Of a stretch of DNA of 64,000 nucleotides, positions 12,359 through 24,046 are shown one piece after another. The notes beneath the pieces are model-generated. The model was not told the DNA's origin and searched no databases. It saw only the letters and a list, made by a program, of their open reading frames with translations. Made by a program: the position numbers and the translations under genes. Numbering within the stretch: position 1 is the stretch's first letter; every line of letters starts with the position of its first letter. Location: the NCBI GenBank assembly GCA_015680685.1, contig MNCI01027127.1, positions 24,643 to 88,642 on the forward strand. The letters run 5' to 3'. This DNA comes from Gnetum montanum (taxonomy: Eukaryota > Streptophyta > Gnetopsida > Gnetales > Gnetaceae).

Positions 12359-12896
12359 CCCTATCCATTCACATAAATGGGGTTGGAAATTTTGAAGGTT
12401 AATAGCTTGGAAAACACCAACTAGCAACTTTTGGACACTCAGGTACATGTGACTCCTAGCATCCAAGCACCTGCAAGCATATCATCTTGGGGCTTAGTGC
12501 TTGACTTGTCATCCAGACATGCAGCTACACTTTAACCAGTGCACATTCATTCTAAGAAATACAATACAATTTATTTTTGTCTTCCATTATAGTGTTTACT
12601 CTATTTTAAATTCAGTTTATGCTTTGTTTATAATATAGTTCTCTATACATTCTGTTTGCATTTTGTGCAATACTGTTTACATTTTGTACATCAGTTTCGA
12701 TAACCCCAATGCAAGCTATAGCTTACGTTAGGGGAAGTCCTTGGTTGATTTGCGTGCAAATCATCCAAGGTACTCTACCTTCATTTTCTTTTCCAACTTG
12801 CCCTCACACGAAGGTAGGATCATCTATGCCTATTCGACGATCTTTCAGTGTTTGTTGTTCCCTTCCAGCCTTACGTCGACGATTTCTGTTAGTACA

Positions 12897-13025
12897 TCTA
12901 CTTCCGACCCTTGTTCTACATAAATGTTGGTAATGGTTGGGGGGTAACATTCTCATCATAGATCACCACCTCTCCACCCTCATAGGGCAAGTGGATCTCT
13001 TAATCAATAGGTGAAGAAACAACCC
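12897..13025 (-). pseudogene. C-terminal end of E protease region
   Basis: Minus translation gives RVVSSPID, a stop, EIHLPYEGGEVVIYDENV, then TNIYVEQGSEV. This aligns with H (RVVSSFIHQEIHLPYEGGQ) and D (NNVGMEQGSQVEIS). It continues E's protease from 33898 across D and is cut on its left by B. Confidence 0.85.
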
Positions 13026-13319
13026 TAAAACACCATAAAATTTTAGGACCCTGATGCCTCAGCAGAGTCTTGAAATTCAAGAAAGGACTTCCACAAGTGC
13101 AACGTTATGATGGGCCATCAAGACAGTGTAGGCACTGAGTGTAGACTGTATAGTTTAGTAAGTTTTCTATCTCTAGGGTTGACAGGCTTGCTGGACTCTC
13201 CAGCCTGCCCAACTAGACAATTAACTCGGCTGACAGTCTATCCAAAGACCATGCTAGGAGTTGTCAAAAGTGTTTAGGATGAGCTAAACAGTTCAAAAAG
13301 TTTCCTAACGGAGAAATCT

Positions 13320-14110
13320 GCTATGCTATGCTATGCTGCACAGCATAGCAAGCCTTGAATAGACCAATAAGATGTCCAAGATGCAAATTGATAACAAGCC
13401 AGTCTTCCAGAGCATCTACCCTGTTTCATCCTTGAAGCATGAGTGATACGACACAACAAAATGTGGCAAATTTTGTTAAGTATTATCTCAATCTGAATGC
13501 TACACTACGTAGCATAGCACAACATAGTAGGGATGTACTTCAACAACACTCCTACTCAGGTAGCTTCGACAGAGTAAAAGCACTTACCCCTGCTTCAACC
13601 ATTAAAAAAGCTTGCTCTACTAACACACTAAGACATGACAAACATCCTATGACAAAATGTTTGTAAAAATGAGTCAGGATTTGACTAACACTACATGCTA
13701 CGCTATGCTATGCTATATAGCATAGCACAATGTAGCAAGGACAAAATGCACAAAGTCCCCTCTACCGAGTGACCCTAGTAAGAGGATCGTGCTTGGAAAT
13801 GCTTTGGCCTTCAAAACTGTCTATCCCACTTAACCCTCATGCCTTAGGCAAAGTTTCCTGATAAAATGTTATAGATTAAACAAGGATGCATGTCACATTG
13901 GCTACTATGTTGTGCTACATTGCATAGCATAGCATAGCATAGTGAGGATGCAAAAAAATAGAATGCCCCAAGGATGAACTCAGCAGGTCCAAAGGCTTTT
14001 TAGCATAGAAGAAAAAGTTGAAAATAGATGTTCTCGGCTCCTAGGTAAGACTCCTTTCAAGACTGGCAGCTATGCTATGCTATGCTACACAGCGTAGCAT
14101 AGCGTAGTGT
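13320..14110 (+). repeat. Phased gctatgct / agcatagc hairpins in D LTR U3
   Basis: Palindromic clusters near 13325, 13505, 13695, 13915 and 14070, spaced about 160-220 bp. Examples are gctatgctgcacagcatagc near 13330 and ctacgctacgtagcgtag in the 3' LTR near 32830. Several are followed by gggatg or aggatg, and neighbouring text shows weak repetition, suggesting an old ~200-bp tandem unit. Confidence 0.7.
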
Positions 14111-14529
14111 GTAGTTACTTATGCTACGCCAACACGATGGACAACGTAAGTAATGTAACACTTACATGGAGGCATGAAGACATTTTTAGTTAGCTCTAAA
14201 ACTTGTTGGCAATGATCATTCTCATACTGGAATCTCTTTGGCAAACAAAATCAACAAGTTTGCTTCATTTTGCATAACCCTGGTCAATTCCCAAAATTGT
14301 CCCTATGCTTGACCCTGCTCACAAGAGTAGGGAAGACATAGTCCTGGAGCATAGGCTCCATTTTGCTTTCATTGTCGGTATGCTTTCTAGATTTTGGCAC
14401 ATGCAGTTTTAGCAATATGGTCACAGCGTAATAGGGTTCACATCCAGCATCACATACCTACATAGCATAGCCATGCTTGCACCTTGTAGGACCCAAGTCT
14501 AGATCACGTTTTTCTCCTGCTCCTGGCCC

Positions 14530-14537
14530 TATAAATA
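14530..14537 (+). promoter_or_regulatory. TATA box of D 5' LTR
   Basis: TATAAATA in the context ggccctataaatacccc, matched in the 3' LTR at 33289. Confidence 0.7.
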
Positions 14538-15125
14538 CCCCAGTGAATAATGTTCAAAGGGTTGGCTTTCAGAGAGCATAGTTGGCATTTTTAGCATTTT
14601 GGTTAGGTTTGAGCATTCTAGTTGAATCTAGACATACTTTTCTAGGTCTAGTATTTTGACACTTTGGCGAGCAGATTGGCAAGCACAAGAATCCCAAGCA
14701 GTGAGCTATTAGCTATAGTTCAAGGACCTATGACCATATTGCTCTACTGTAAGCTATGTCATTTCAATGTTGCATATTCAGTTATACACTTTTCAACAGA
14801 ACAAAGATTAGATTTTCCATCTTGGGGTGATGCATTTTCTTACCCAAGCCTACTTTATTCTTTGTTTACTATCATTGTCTTTTGCACTATTTTTATCGTC
14901 TTGCATTTGTTGATTATTGCTTTACTTGCATACTTCACTTCTAAAGAAAACATTTATGAAAGGTTAAGTTACACCTATTAAGTTCTTGTTAGATCAACCA
15001 GACCATTCAGGGCACCCCATTTCCATTTTTCTCTAGCACAACCCTCACATGGATCTGAGGTTAAACTGTACACCCGGCAACCTCTCGCTGTTCTAGCCAC
15101 CGATGTTTTCAGTCGCTATAGCTTT

Positions 15126-15143
15126 TGGCGCTAGAAGAAGGGC
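15126..15143 (+). other. Primer-binding site of element D
   Basis: tggcgctagaagaagggcc starts five bases after the LTR. E and H have tggtgctagaaggagggcc and tggtgctagaaggaaggcc at the same place. TGG would pair with a tRNA CCA end; the tRNA is not identified. Confidence 0.7.
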
Positions 15144-15359
15144 CTTTGGTACCCTTTTTGCATCTTACAAGTAGTCCTACACACTATCTGTACCCCATCA
15201 CCTACTAGTGTAGACATGACACCCTTGCAGTTGTCTACGCATCATGTGATGCAGACTAGTCGCAACAACAATTCCTTTAGAACCTAGCAAGACAAAAAGC
15301 CTCCAATCACTTATCAATTTACATGTTTCTCACTTACAATCTTCCTTCAATTACACAAA

Positions 15360-17839
15360 ATGATTCCTACAACCACTATTGTTTCCACCTCAAACCTTGA
15401 GGTTCCTTTCTCGGCTCAAAACACCATAGGTGCTGAGTGACTGCCTAGCCTAGTGCTGGTGCCATGTCAGTCTCCTAGGCTCTGACACCTGTCACTTGAG
15501 CACCTGGTACAAGATGCAGAATGCTATAACTTCCTTTGCAAAAAAGGTCCAAGAAAATATACCCTTGGATTGCCAAGAACTCAAAGACAAGCATAACTTT
15601 GAGTTTTTCCACTGGAACGGAAGGAAATTTATCCCTTTCCCTGACATCGTCATCCCATTGACTGAAACGTATCAATGGGTCTTAAACCAACTGATATGAG
15701 TGACTAAGTCTAGGGAATGGGATATGGTATTCCACTATGATGAGGCATTCTAAGATGAACAGGAAGATCTAGACTCCCACTTCGAAGGTGGTGGCTAGAT
15801 CTATGCTATAACCATCCCTTCTACAACTATCTTTTGATCAAATTCGCTTTTCTCATTTTCCCTCTTCACAATTACTACGACCCTACCATAACCTACACCT
15901 GCGACAGCTATAGGAGGCCATTATATACTTTCTACATACCAACAGGGGGGCCCTTCAAATTTGTTCTCCATTTCCCTTCCTTCTCAGTCTACCCTAGTAG
16001 CGTACCCAATGTCAGTAACGGCTACGCGAACATATGTTCACACTTTGCCCACATCTTAATCACATGTAAGCTTCACCTATGGTCCTTCATCTACACCTAT
16101 CTCATCACTAATGGTTAACCTAGTCTCAACCGCGTGGTGGGCCCCAACCCCATCTTTACCCATGGCACAACCCCCTCAAGTATTGTACTATGCACAAGCC
16201 CAAGCGCACCAGCTCCCGCATGTAGTACAACATAGTGCGGGGCTATGGGCCACCCCACTAATGGGACAACCTATCAACCCCATAGCCCCACCAATGGCTG
16301 CCACATCAACAACACAACTTACTGGGTGGTGGATTGCCCAAATGACATCATTCATAGGAGCAGCACCAACAGCACCCCCATGGGCCAGGCTACTACCTCT
16401 ACACCGCAATCCCCATCAACGCATATGGTAGTGACTCCAGTAGCCCCCCAACCATCTGCAATGTCATCAGGTCTAGATCAAGCTTTTTAGCTTATCCAAA
16501 CCCTCACTAAGGAAATTAAATGCCTCAAGGCCGTCGGTTCTGACATAGTGCAGGTCATGGATTTCTACCATGATGATCCCATCAGCCCAGCCATCCTCAT
16601 GCTCACATTGCCCCTTGGGATGCCACTCACCCAATTCACAAAATACAATGTGGAGGGTGATTCCAATGCACATTTGGTAACATTTAGATCCAAATATTTA
16701 TTATTGCAATAGTGGCTACACACTATCATCTATGTCTTTGTCATGTCTCTGATGGGAAAAGCTTTCTAGAGGAGCCATTGATCCAGTTTGTGACCCACTT
16801 CAAGTATAACTTGAAGCCAGAAGTTACGGTAGACTAATTGATGAGCATTAAGCAAGACCCACTAGAGTCTTTCCAAAGATTCATATAGTGGTGGAGTGCT
16901 ACCTTGAATGAGATACATGAGCCTATCACGGAGGCCTACTTGTTGGCCATATTCAAGGGGGCAGTAAATGATTTCATTAAATAAAAGCTATACTACCTAG
17001 CCCCATGCTCCCTCAGCTAAGCTTTCACTCAGACGAAGAGCATCCAAGATGTAGTCGAAGCTAGTAAAGACCTAGCCTATGTTGCATACAAAAACACATA
17101 TATCAAAAAAGACAAGGAGAAGGGCAAGGCCGCAACAGCCAAAGTGGACGCTGTGGCTAATGAAGCTAAACCCAATAATAGAAATAGTAAAAAGTTAACC
17201 ATAGCAACAACATCTGGCTCAAGAAACACTAGTCAACCCTCAACATCAGCACTAGAGGCATCAACCTAGCCTAAACCCAACTTTGAGCACAAGGATTTCT
17301 CCAAGTACACTCCTTTACCCGTTAAGCCTTCAGAACTCCTGAAGAAACTATTGGTGGCTAGGTATATTTAGCACAAGTGGATGTCAAAGGAAGTGATTAA
17401 GCATCATAACTAATATTGCAAACTTCTTAGGGACCCCTCCTTGGCCATGCCCAATGAGCCGCAAGTTCCTAAGAATTTCAGACTAGAATGGTTATATGAT
17501 TACCATCAACTATGCGGTCATGACATGGACCACTGCCTGGTATTGAAAGATGACATTCAACGCATGATCAATCAGGGTAAACTTGTCTTGGATGAAAGTA
17601 GTCTTGTCCCCCTTGAAAACCAATTCATGAACGTTTACAAGGAAACCCTCAATGCCAACAACATGGGCTATATCATCAACATGATTGGCATTAACAGTAA
17701 TCTAGAACCACCACAGCCAAAAAATGCCACAAAAACTATTTGTCCTCAAGGTTTCCCCTCAGACATCCACTTCTGCACCTTTCATGCTCAAACCCACATC
17801 ATTGCCCATGCTAACACCACAGGCACCATTTGTCGGTAG
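15360..17839 (+). pseudogene. Gag of element D (broken)
   Basis: Structural polyprotein, expected to form the particle. Start chosen at ATG 15360 (MIPTTTIVSTSN). The N-terminal block FEFFHWNGRKF matches E (FEVIHRNGKEF) and H (YELVHQNGREY). A Pro/Gln/Thr-rich hinge (15900-16440) follows. The capsid-like core (about 16550-17100) has DPISPAI, FKYNLKPE, NEIHEP and KSIQDVVEASKDLAYVAYKN. Near the end a zinc-knuckle-like CxxxHxxxC run (YHQLCGHDMDHC, about 17497-17540) precedes DDIQRMINQGKL. At least two frameshifts and several stops. Confidence 0.85.
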
Positions 17840-18960
17840 GGTATCAAAACATTCAACTGCCCCTACCACACAGATCTAAGGAATTAAAATAGCCTTGCAG
17901 CCCCCTTGTTCGAAAAACCAAGAGGATCATTTGGTGAAGAAGGTGGTCAAGGAACGCACCACCTTAGGTCCTCCCAAGCCTACCCCCTTGTCCTTGATGC
18001 CTACAGTCCCCTCATCATCATCAATTGACAATATCATATAGAAGCAATCACCACCATCCCATCCCAGAAAGAAAAACCCTCAACATGAAGCTCCCCCTCC
18101 TCAAGAGATCTGTCTCCTAGGATGAATGGAGGAGGAGAAGGGTAACAGGCAAGATGTTGGGTAGGATTTTTTTAATTCCCTTACACAAGTCAAGTGGGCT
18201 CTGAAATAGAAAAGCACAACATTGAGCCGATATGACTTGGTAATAACTTCTATTGCACATCATGAAGCCATGGTTCACATGTTAACGTCCATACTAGTTG
18301 ATAAAAACATGCCGACAGAAGAGAAAGTGATTCATGCTATTATACTTCCCTCTACAGCCAAGGAACTATGGCCATCTCAGTTAACATTCCACAATGAGTC
18401 CATTAAGGATGACCATCGAAAGAGTCAAGTGAAAATAGCACCCATGTTCATCACAATTCAGGTCAATCAATGCAAGATCCAAAGGGTACATGTTGATGAC
18501 AGGGCTACTGCTAATGTCATCCCATTTTCCATAGTGGACAAATTGGGCTTGGTTGATCAAATCAAGCCCACAATGACATCTTACCTAAAATCATTTAATA
18601 GGGCATGTGTGTAGGTAAAAGGAACTATGCACATCAACTTTGTAGTAGGGGACTAGTTCCCCATGAGTGTAGTATTCATAGTGGTAGAAGAAATGCCTAG
18701 TTTCAACTTGATCCTGGGGAGATCGTGGTTGGCATAATTGAGGGTTGTTTCCTCTCCAATACACCAGGAGATTCACTTGCCCTATGTGAGAGGGGAAGTG
18801 ATAATTCATGACGATGAAGTGGCTCCCCGAGACATAAACAATGTAGGAATGGAGTAAGGATCATAGGTTGAAATCTCCAAAGACCAAACCCCCATTCAAA
18901 TTGAAGCACCTAAACAAGTTAAAACTAGTTTGAACGAAGTAGCAACATGAGCTGAGCTAC
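17840..18960 (+). pseudogene. Aspartic protease region of element D
   Basis: A linker (17840-18221) leads into MSRYDLVITSIAHHEAM. The protease core (about 18440-18810) has VHVDDRATANVIPFSIV, where a D-D-G active site has become D-D-R, then FNLILGRSWLA and EIHLPYVRGEV. H keeps VHVDDGVAKNVV and E VHIDDGITINVI. Cleaves Gag-Pol in the particle, by family knowledge. A stop lies inside the fold and another after the SFNRACV block. The frame runs to KAPRPYTSLSS. Confidence 0.85.
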
Positions 18961-19296
18961 CCTTTCAGGTAGTAGACGATGATATAAAAGAGTATCATAA
19001 CAAAGCCCCTCGACCGTACACATCATTGAGCTCATGATGGGTTAGGAAGCAACTGCAAGAATGATTGCGGCTTGCGTTAGTGTAACTACTTCACTGCTTC
19101 CACCATGGTTACTACTTACATCAATGATAAGTCCACTAGTTACATTGTTTTGCATTGTATTCATTGTTTATGCTAGCATCTTCCTCATTGTTTACATTGT
19201 CCACATTACATCCATTGTTTGCATCACACCACGGCCCGCTAAGGCCTAAAATTGACCAAAAAAAATTTCTTATCACCCCATGATAGCTTGGAATTG
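18961..19296. other. Spacer after D protease
   Basis: T-rich sequence with no recognised domain. It contains a degenerate aaggcctaaaattgacc motif near 19233, similar to the post-protease spacer of H (about 58230). Confidence 0.45.
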
Positions 19297-19340
19297 CCTT
19301 TTTTCTTATTGTGGCAAGTTTAAAAAAAATGGCCATGCCA
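19297..19340 (+). repeat. Left direct repeat flanking the 4.9-kb block in D
   Basis: gccttttttcttattgtggc and the bases up to atggccatgcc match 24243-24290 (gccattttttctaattgtgg ... atgaccatgc) with few differences over about 43 bp. Much longer than an LTR-type target duplication. Confidence 0.65.
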
Positions 19341-19341
19341 A

Positions 19342-19364
19342 AATATCTTGCAATGCAAGATATT
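19342..19364. repeat. Perfect 11-bp-arm palindrome at block boundary
   Basis: aatatcttgca, one base, tgcaagatatt. It lies exactly where D's backbone stops and the inserted block begins. Confidence 0.85.
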
Positions 19365-19369
19365 GGATG

Positions 19370-20233
19370 TGTTAGCCATAGTAGAGAGGACTACAAAAAA
19401 GCTAATGAACAACATATATGATAGTGTAAAGCTCCTACCAGCAAATCCTCAAGGGTGATAGCATGGGGATCGTCCATCGACACACTATCAAACAAGTGGT
19501 CAAACTCGTGAGTGTCAAAATGGAGCCCCTCTCTTTCCAGCTGACCCTACAATGTAGCAGCGTCCTCAACACTCATATGCCCCTTTGGTACTGAACCACA
19601 CTCGACAAAGGGTCATCAACAAGGGCCTCTTCTTGACCAACAGAGGCCTCTACCTCATCGGCAGGGGCCTCTTCTTCTATGGCCAGGGCCTCTTCATCTT
19701 CACCTATCGCCCCTGTTCCAGGGGCCAAAACCTCTTCCTCCCCTTCTTCCTCTTCTTCCTATACTAATAAAACATAATTACAATAAGCAAGATACATCAA
19801 GTTGGAACAGACACTATGCTATGCAACGCTATCTAGCATAGCATAGCATAGTAAGCATTAACCAAATAGTCAAACACACTTACCAATTGAGGGCTGCACT
19901 CTATGAATTTTGAGTTGCAGCTTCTTCCCCCTCTCTTCATTTGTATGGGGAGGCTCTTCAGTAGGACAAGATTTCTTATGTTGTAACTTAGTCTTCACTA
20001 TTTGTACAATGAGGCATGCTTCCCTTAACACACTACCTATGTTAATAGGGGGTGCCTCTCCCATGCTATCCTAGGCATAAAAGGGGTGTGCCACTTAATC
20101 CCTAGTGATTATTGAAAGCGATTCCCTAATAGCCTTTGGGGGATCTTGGGATTGTGTGGTACAGAAGACCTAGTAAATCCATGGCTTTGATATCTGGCTA
20201 CAATCTTGCTATACCCAAATGCCATTTTCATGC
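19370..20233 (-). repeat. Left arm of large inverted repeat
   Basis: The reverse complement of this segment aligns along its whole length with 21925-22835, including the Glu-rich coding stretch and a 120-bp intron (19764-19883 here, 22273-22392 there). Confidence 0.85.
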
Positions 20234-20648
20234 TACACTTGTAAACAAATGGTCACACTACGCTACTTGTAAATAGATGGTTACGCTATGCTATGTGCAA
20301 ACCTCACTTGAACATAGTGCCAATGTTCGATTCTTTGTTGTGTAGGATCATGTTTAAACTTGTCTTGATCATCCTTGAACTTGTAGGAGTATTGTGCTAC
20401 CTCAGTGAACATGTGGCCAATGTCCCTCCTCCCCATGCACGTGTGGGACAACAGGCAATCTGGTTCTGACAAGGTGCATGGAACTTCTTACAGTTCCTCC
20501 TTTGCCATTTCAGTGTAATCATATGATCACACTTATCAGTTGAGACAACAGTTGCAATTACAGAAACACTGTTGCCCAAGGAAAAATAGGGTATTCTAAA
20601 ATTCATAGCTGACGGGGTGATCGAAGGTGAAGGCACAGAAGTTTTCAA
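19370..20648 (-). pseudogene. Partial inverted copy of the intron-containing gene in D
   Basis: Minus reading: a unique 5' part (about 20648-20234, e.g. CLLSHTCMGRRDIGHMF), then the arm shared with the sense copy (SKPWIY, an acidic EEE-rich stretch, FDSV). The intron 19883-19764 keeps GTAAGT and ATTAG ends. Stops are frequent and the copy ends at 19370. It runs opposite to the main copy. Function unknown. Confidence 0.55.
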
Positions 20649-20699
20649 CCAGTGCCCAAGAGGCTTGAGGTGCTTAAGCTAGATCTGGAACATGCCTGA

Positions 20700-23600
20700 G
20701 TATAAATGCTATCACTTATATAATACATTATATGTTGCCCGTCATATGGGCACTTGTTTTTAGAACCCACCTGGAACCGTTTACTATGCCGGTGGGTGAG
20801 TTTTGTGGAGGTATCTTAACATGTTGTATAATCCATGTTATGCTAGATAGAGGTGTTAACTATATTTTTTGTATGTTACCAGGTTTTATATTGATGGGAA
20901 TGGTCTTCATGGTGACACAAACGCCTTGGCATTGGTACAAATGGCCTTGTAGGAGTTCTCCTCTACTAGGAACATGCATGCTGGTGTAATAGGACAACTT
21001 GGGCTTGATTTTAAAACCTATCCAACCTAGTATTTAAAATTTTATGAAAAGTCTAAGAAGGTTGATTGGTTGGATGGGAAGTGGGCATCCCTCATACTGC
21101 TTACGGTTGAAGACATGCTAGTGGAACTCCCACTCATACCTACTACGCTAAACCATGGATTTGTTGTTATGTGTTCAAGTGATGATGTGCTTTCATGATT
21201 TTTTTATTTTTATTTTTGCTAACTTTTTTTTTTTGCAAACTATTACAGTGGTGACAAAATCCCAAGAGGTCACTATGATCACCTCTGGGCATAACGAAAC
21301 CAACCTCTTCTTCAAGTACAGAGAGGTGGAAGAGACTTAGCATTGGCTCTGCAATGGGGCCCCAGCCACCATTTTCCACAACCTTTAGGAGGCTGGGCTT
21401 ATAGACTTATTCTTAGTTGTAAACTTGAATGTCTCAGCTACTGAAATGCTTTCCCTACCCAATTCCTTCACAAGAAGTTTGACCACTTCTGTACACGTGT
21501 TCATGGTGTGCGAGTGGTATTCGAAATTAATGACCAAATTTTTGTGGATATTTTTATAGGAGAAAAATCTAAGAAAGATGAAAACCATCAAGGGGACATT
21601 GAGAAGTGGCTAGGGACAAGTAAGAATTGAAAGGGAATTTACATTCACAAGGTCAAGCTTGCGGTGATGAAAAAGATTTACCCTATCTTCCATGACCATG
21701 CCTTCCCCAAGCTACTCTCCCAAGGGCATATCCCTGGGGTGGAGTAGGCTTGGATAATGAGAGAGGTCATGGAGGAAGGGACCTATTAAAATTAGGCCCA
21801 ATACCTTTCTGAAGGCTTGCGTACTAAAATGGTCAAGGTTCATGTAAAAATTGAGTCCGTTTTAATGTACACAATGCCTTTTTCATAGCTTGCTTGCGGC
21901 ACTTTGTAGAGTTCCTAGTGGTCCGTGAAAATGGCATATGGGTATAGCAAGATCATAGCCAGATATCAAAGCCATGGATTTGCCAGGTCTTTCATACCAC
22001 ATGATCCCAAGATCCCCTAGAGGCTATTGGGAAATCACTTTCAATAATGACTATGGATCGGGTGGTACATCCCTTTTGTGCCCAAGACAACGAGGGAGAG
22101 GCATCCTCTATTAACATAAGAAGCATGTTAAGGGGACCATGCCTCATTGCAAAAATAGTAAAGACTAAGTTACAACATAAGAAATATCGTCCTGCCGAAA
22201 ATCCTCCCTGTACAAATGAAGAGATGGAAAAGAAGCTACAACTCAAAATTCATAGAGTGCAGCCCCCAATTGGTAAGTGTGTTTGAATATTTGGTTAATT
22301 CTTGCTATGTTGTGCTACGCTAGATAGTGTTGCACAGTGTAGCATCTATTCCAAGTTGATGTATCTTGCTTGCTGTAATTATGTTTTATTAGTAGAGGAA
22401 GAATAGGAAGAAGGGGAGGAAGAGGTTCTTGCCCCTGGAATAGGGGAAATAGGCAAAGATGAAGAGGCCCTGACCGTAGAAGAAGAGGCCTCGGCTGATG
22501 AAGAAGAGGCCCCTACCTATGAGGAAGAGGCCCCTACTAGTCAAGAAGAGGCCCTTGCTGATGACCCATTTGCTGAGTGTGGTTCAATACTAGAGGGAAA
22601 TATGAGTGTTGAGGATGCTACTATGTTGTTGGATCAGTTGAAAAGAGAGGGGCTCCATTTTGACACTGGTGAGTTTGACCACTTATTTGATAGTGTGACG
22701 ATGCATGACCCCCCNATGTGCCGATGGGCGACCCCCCCTCTATCACCCCTAAGGGTTTGCTGGGTAGGAGCTTTACACTATCATTTACATTGTTTATCAG
22801 CTTTTTTCTAGTCCCCTCTACTATGGCTAACATGTTTTATTATGCAATAGACACCATTGTTGATACTCCTAGCCCTTCTTCGATCTGTCTCTAACCATGG
22901 ACCGAGACCCCTGAAAAATTCAATTTTATGGAGGGCATGGCCGATGACATGATCGATCATCTAAGGAAGATTGATTTGAAGGTTGATAAGTTAAAGTTAC
23001 TACACTAGGCTTTCTACATTGTTACAATTTCACTATGTCACTATGACCAATGCCCTTCCGTGTATGATTGGCAACCTCTCACCTCAAGTGGGATCCCAAG
23101 CAAGTGGTTCAGGTTGACGTCATTCCTGAATTTCTGCTAGAGGTGACCGAAGTACCTCATCACATATATGATGAAGTAAGTAAATGTGTGTTGTACCTGG
23201 CATGCTCTCTGTGGGAGTGCAGGTGTGTGAACGAAGACCTCTAGAAACAGGTGTAAAAACTTGAGAAGGAGAAGGTGAACCTAACTACTGAGGTGGGGGA
23301 TCTCCAATCTAGGAATGAATTCCTATTGGCCTGGGACACTCACAATGGTAGTTGGAATATAACCATCATCAACTACGCAAGATATTGGATGGCCTTGCGA
23401 CACCACAATGAAGCCATATACGAAATAATCAAACAATGCATGCAAATGGACCTTCTAGCCTAGAAGAACCATGACTAAAAAGATTATAGCATGAAGCTTT
23501 ATGAGTGGGGGTAGGCACAGAAGAATCATGAACATATGTATAAAACAAAATATTCTGCCTACCATAAATAATATTAGGATTATTTGGTCAATTTGCATAC

Positions 23601-24046
23601 CCATGAGCTATTCCTTGACATTATTGACACTTCCAGGGCTTATGACAAGTTCATGCAATAGGTGATACTTAGTGAATCTCCCTAAAAGGAGATGACCCTA
23701 CCTATAGGTGAGACCACCATTGCCACCTTTTCTCTAGGGCCACTGATATGGACAGCTGTAGAAAAGGAGAAGGTTGTAGTAAGTGTTGATTTAGGAGATA
23801 GGAATTTGGCCAACATCACCGAGGAGGAGATCCTTTAGTGTCTCGTAGTCAGAATGGATCGAATACCCCCCAAAATGGACACAGGGCCATCTTAGGTTAG
23901 TTACCTCTCATAGTGTCATAGTTTATTTTATAACAGCCTTTGTTGTAGCTTTAATTGATTATTTTATTCTCTTTGTTGCATAGGATCCAAATGAAAATGT
24001 AGGACCCAATGAAGTAGGGAATGGTGGTGTGGGTGAGGACTCATAG
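20700..24046 (+). pseudogene. Sense copy of the intron-containing gene inside element D
   Basis: Homologue of the gene antisense in B (437-5484). Introns with good ends: 22273-22392 (GTAAGT...ATTAG), 22764-22850 (GTAGGA...AATAG), 23896-23983 (GTTAGT...GCATAG), and an acceptor at 21248. Exons give EVTMITSGHNETNLFFKYRE, HFVEFLVV...ENGIWV, an acidic run at about 22390-22560, LKWDPKQVVQVDV (B: LQWDPSKATHIDA), FSLGPLIWTAVEK (B: FSLVHPTWTLMDK) and the end PNEVGNGGVGEDS with stop 24044-24046. Many stops and a single N (22715) make it a pseudogene. The start is uncertain. It sits between protease and RT, as in B. I do not recognise the family. Confidence 0.6.
21925..22835 (+). repeat. Right arm of large inverted repeat
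   Basis: Pairs with 19370-20233; about 1.7 kb separates the arms. The N at 22715 lies in a stretch where gaccccccnatgtgccgatg looks duplicated relative to the left arm, possibly a local assembly join. Confidence 0.8.

Larger units (their letters stand above)
1..12896 (+). mobile_element. Element B: Tat-like Ty3/gypsy retrotransposon, 5' part outside window
   Basis: Seen: a + strand pol remnant, a 30-bp tandem repeat, a polypurine tract and a 3' LTR follow in the expected order. The LTR ends in CA at 12896. The next bases, tctac (12897-12901), resume the protease of minus-strand element E, so B lies inside E. The 5' LTR, gag and protease would be left of base 1. The second RNase H between RNase H and integrase is the known mark of the Tat lineage. 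Pol is full of stops, so B is dead. The left boundary cannot be set from this window. Confidence 0.85.
11175..12896 (+). repeat. 3' LTR of element B
   Basis: Starts TGAAACACCACTAAC after the polypurine tract and ends ...gttagtaca. A TATA box lies at 12351. The start resembles those of H (TGAAACACCACAAAAT) and E (TGAAACACCACCAATT), and the end aligns with the LTR ends of D and H. E's protease frame resumes exactly at 12897, confirming the boundary. The 5' partner is not in the window. Confidence 0.85.
13026..15120 (+). repeat. 5' LTR of element D
   Basis: About 2.1 kb. Ends ...cagtcgctata, followed within a few bases by the primer-binding site. From about 13680 on it matches the 3' LTR (32450-33892). 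A TATA box lies at 14530, and the closing segment (gatcaaccagaccattcaggg) recurs in the other Tat-like LTRs here. Confidence 0.9.

Noticed and set aside
16188-16409. Minus-strand GC-rich frame
   Set aside because: Shadow of the proline-rich gag hinge on the plus strand.
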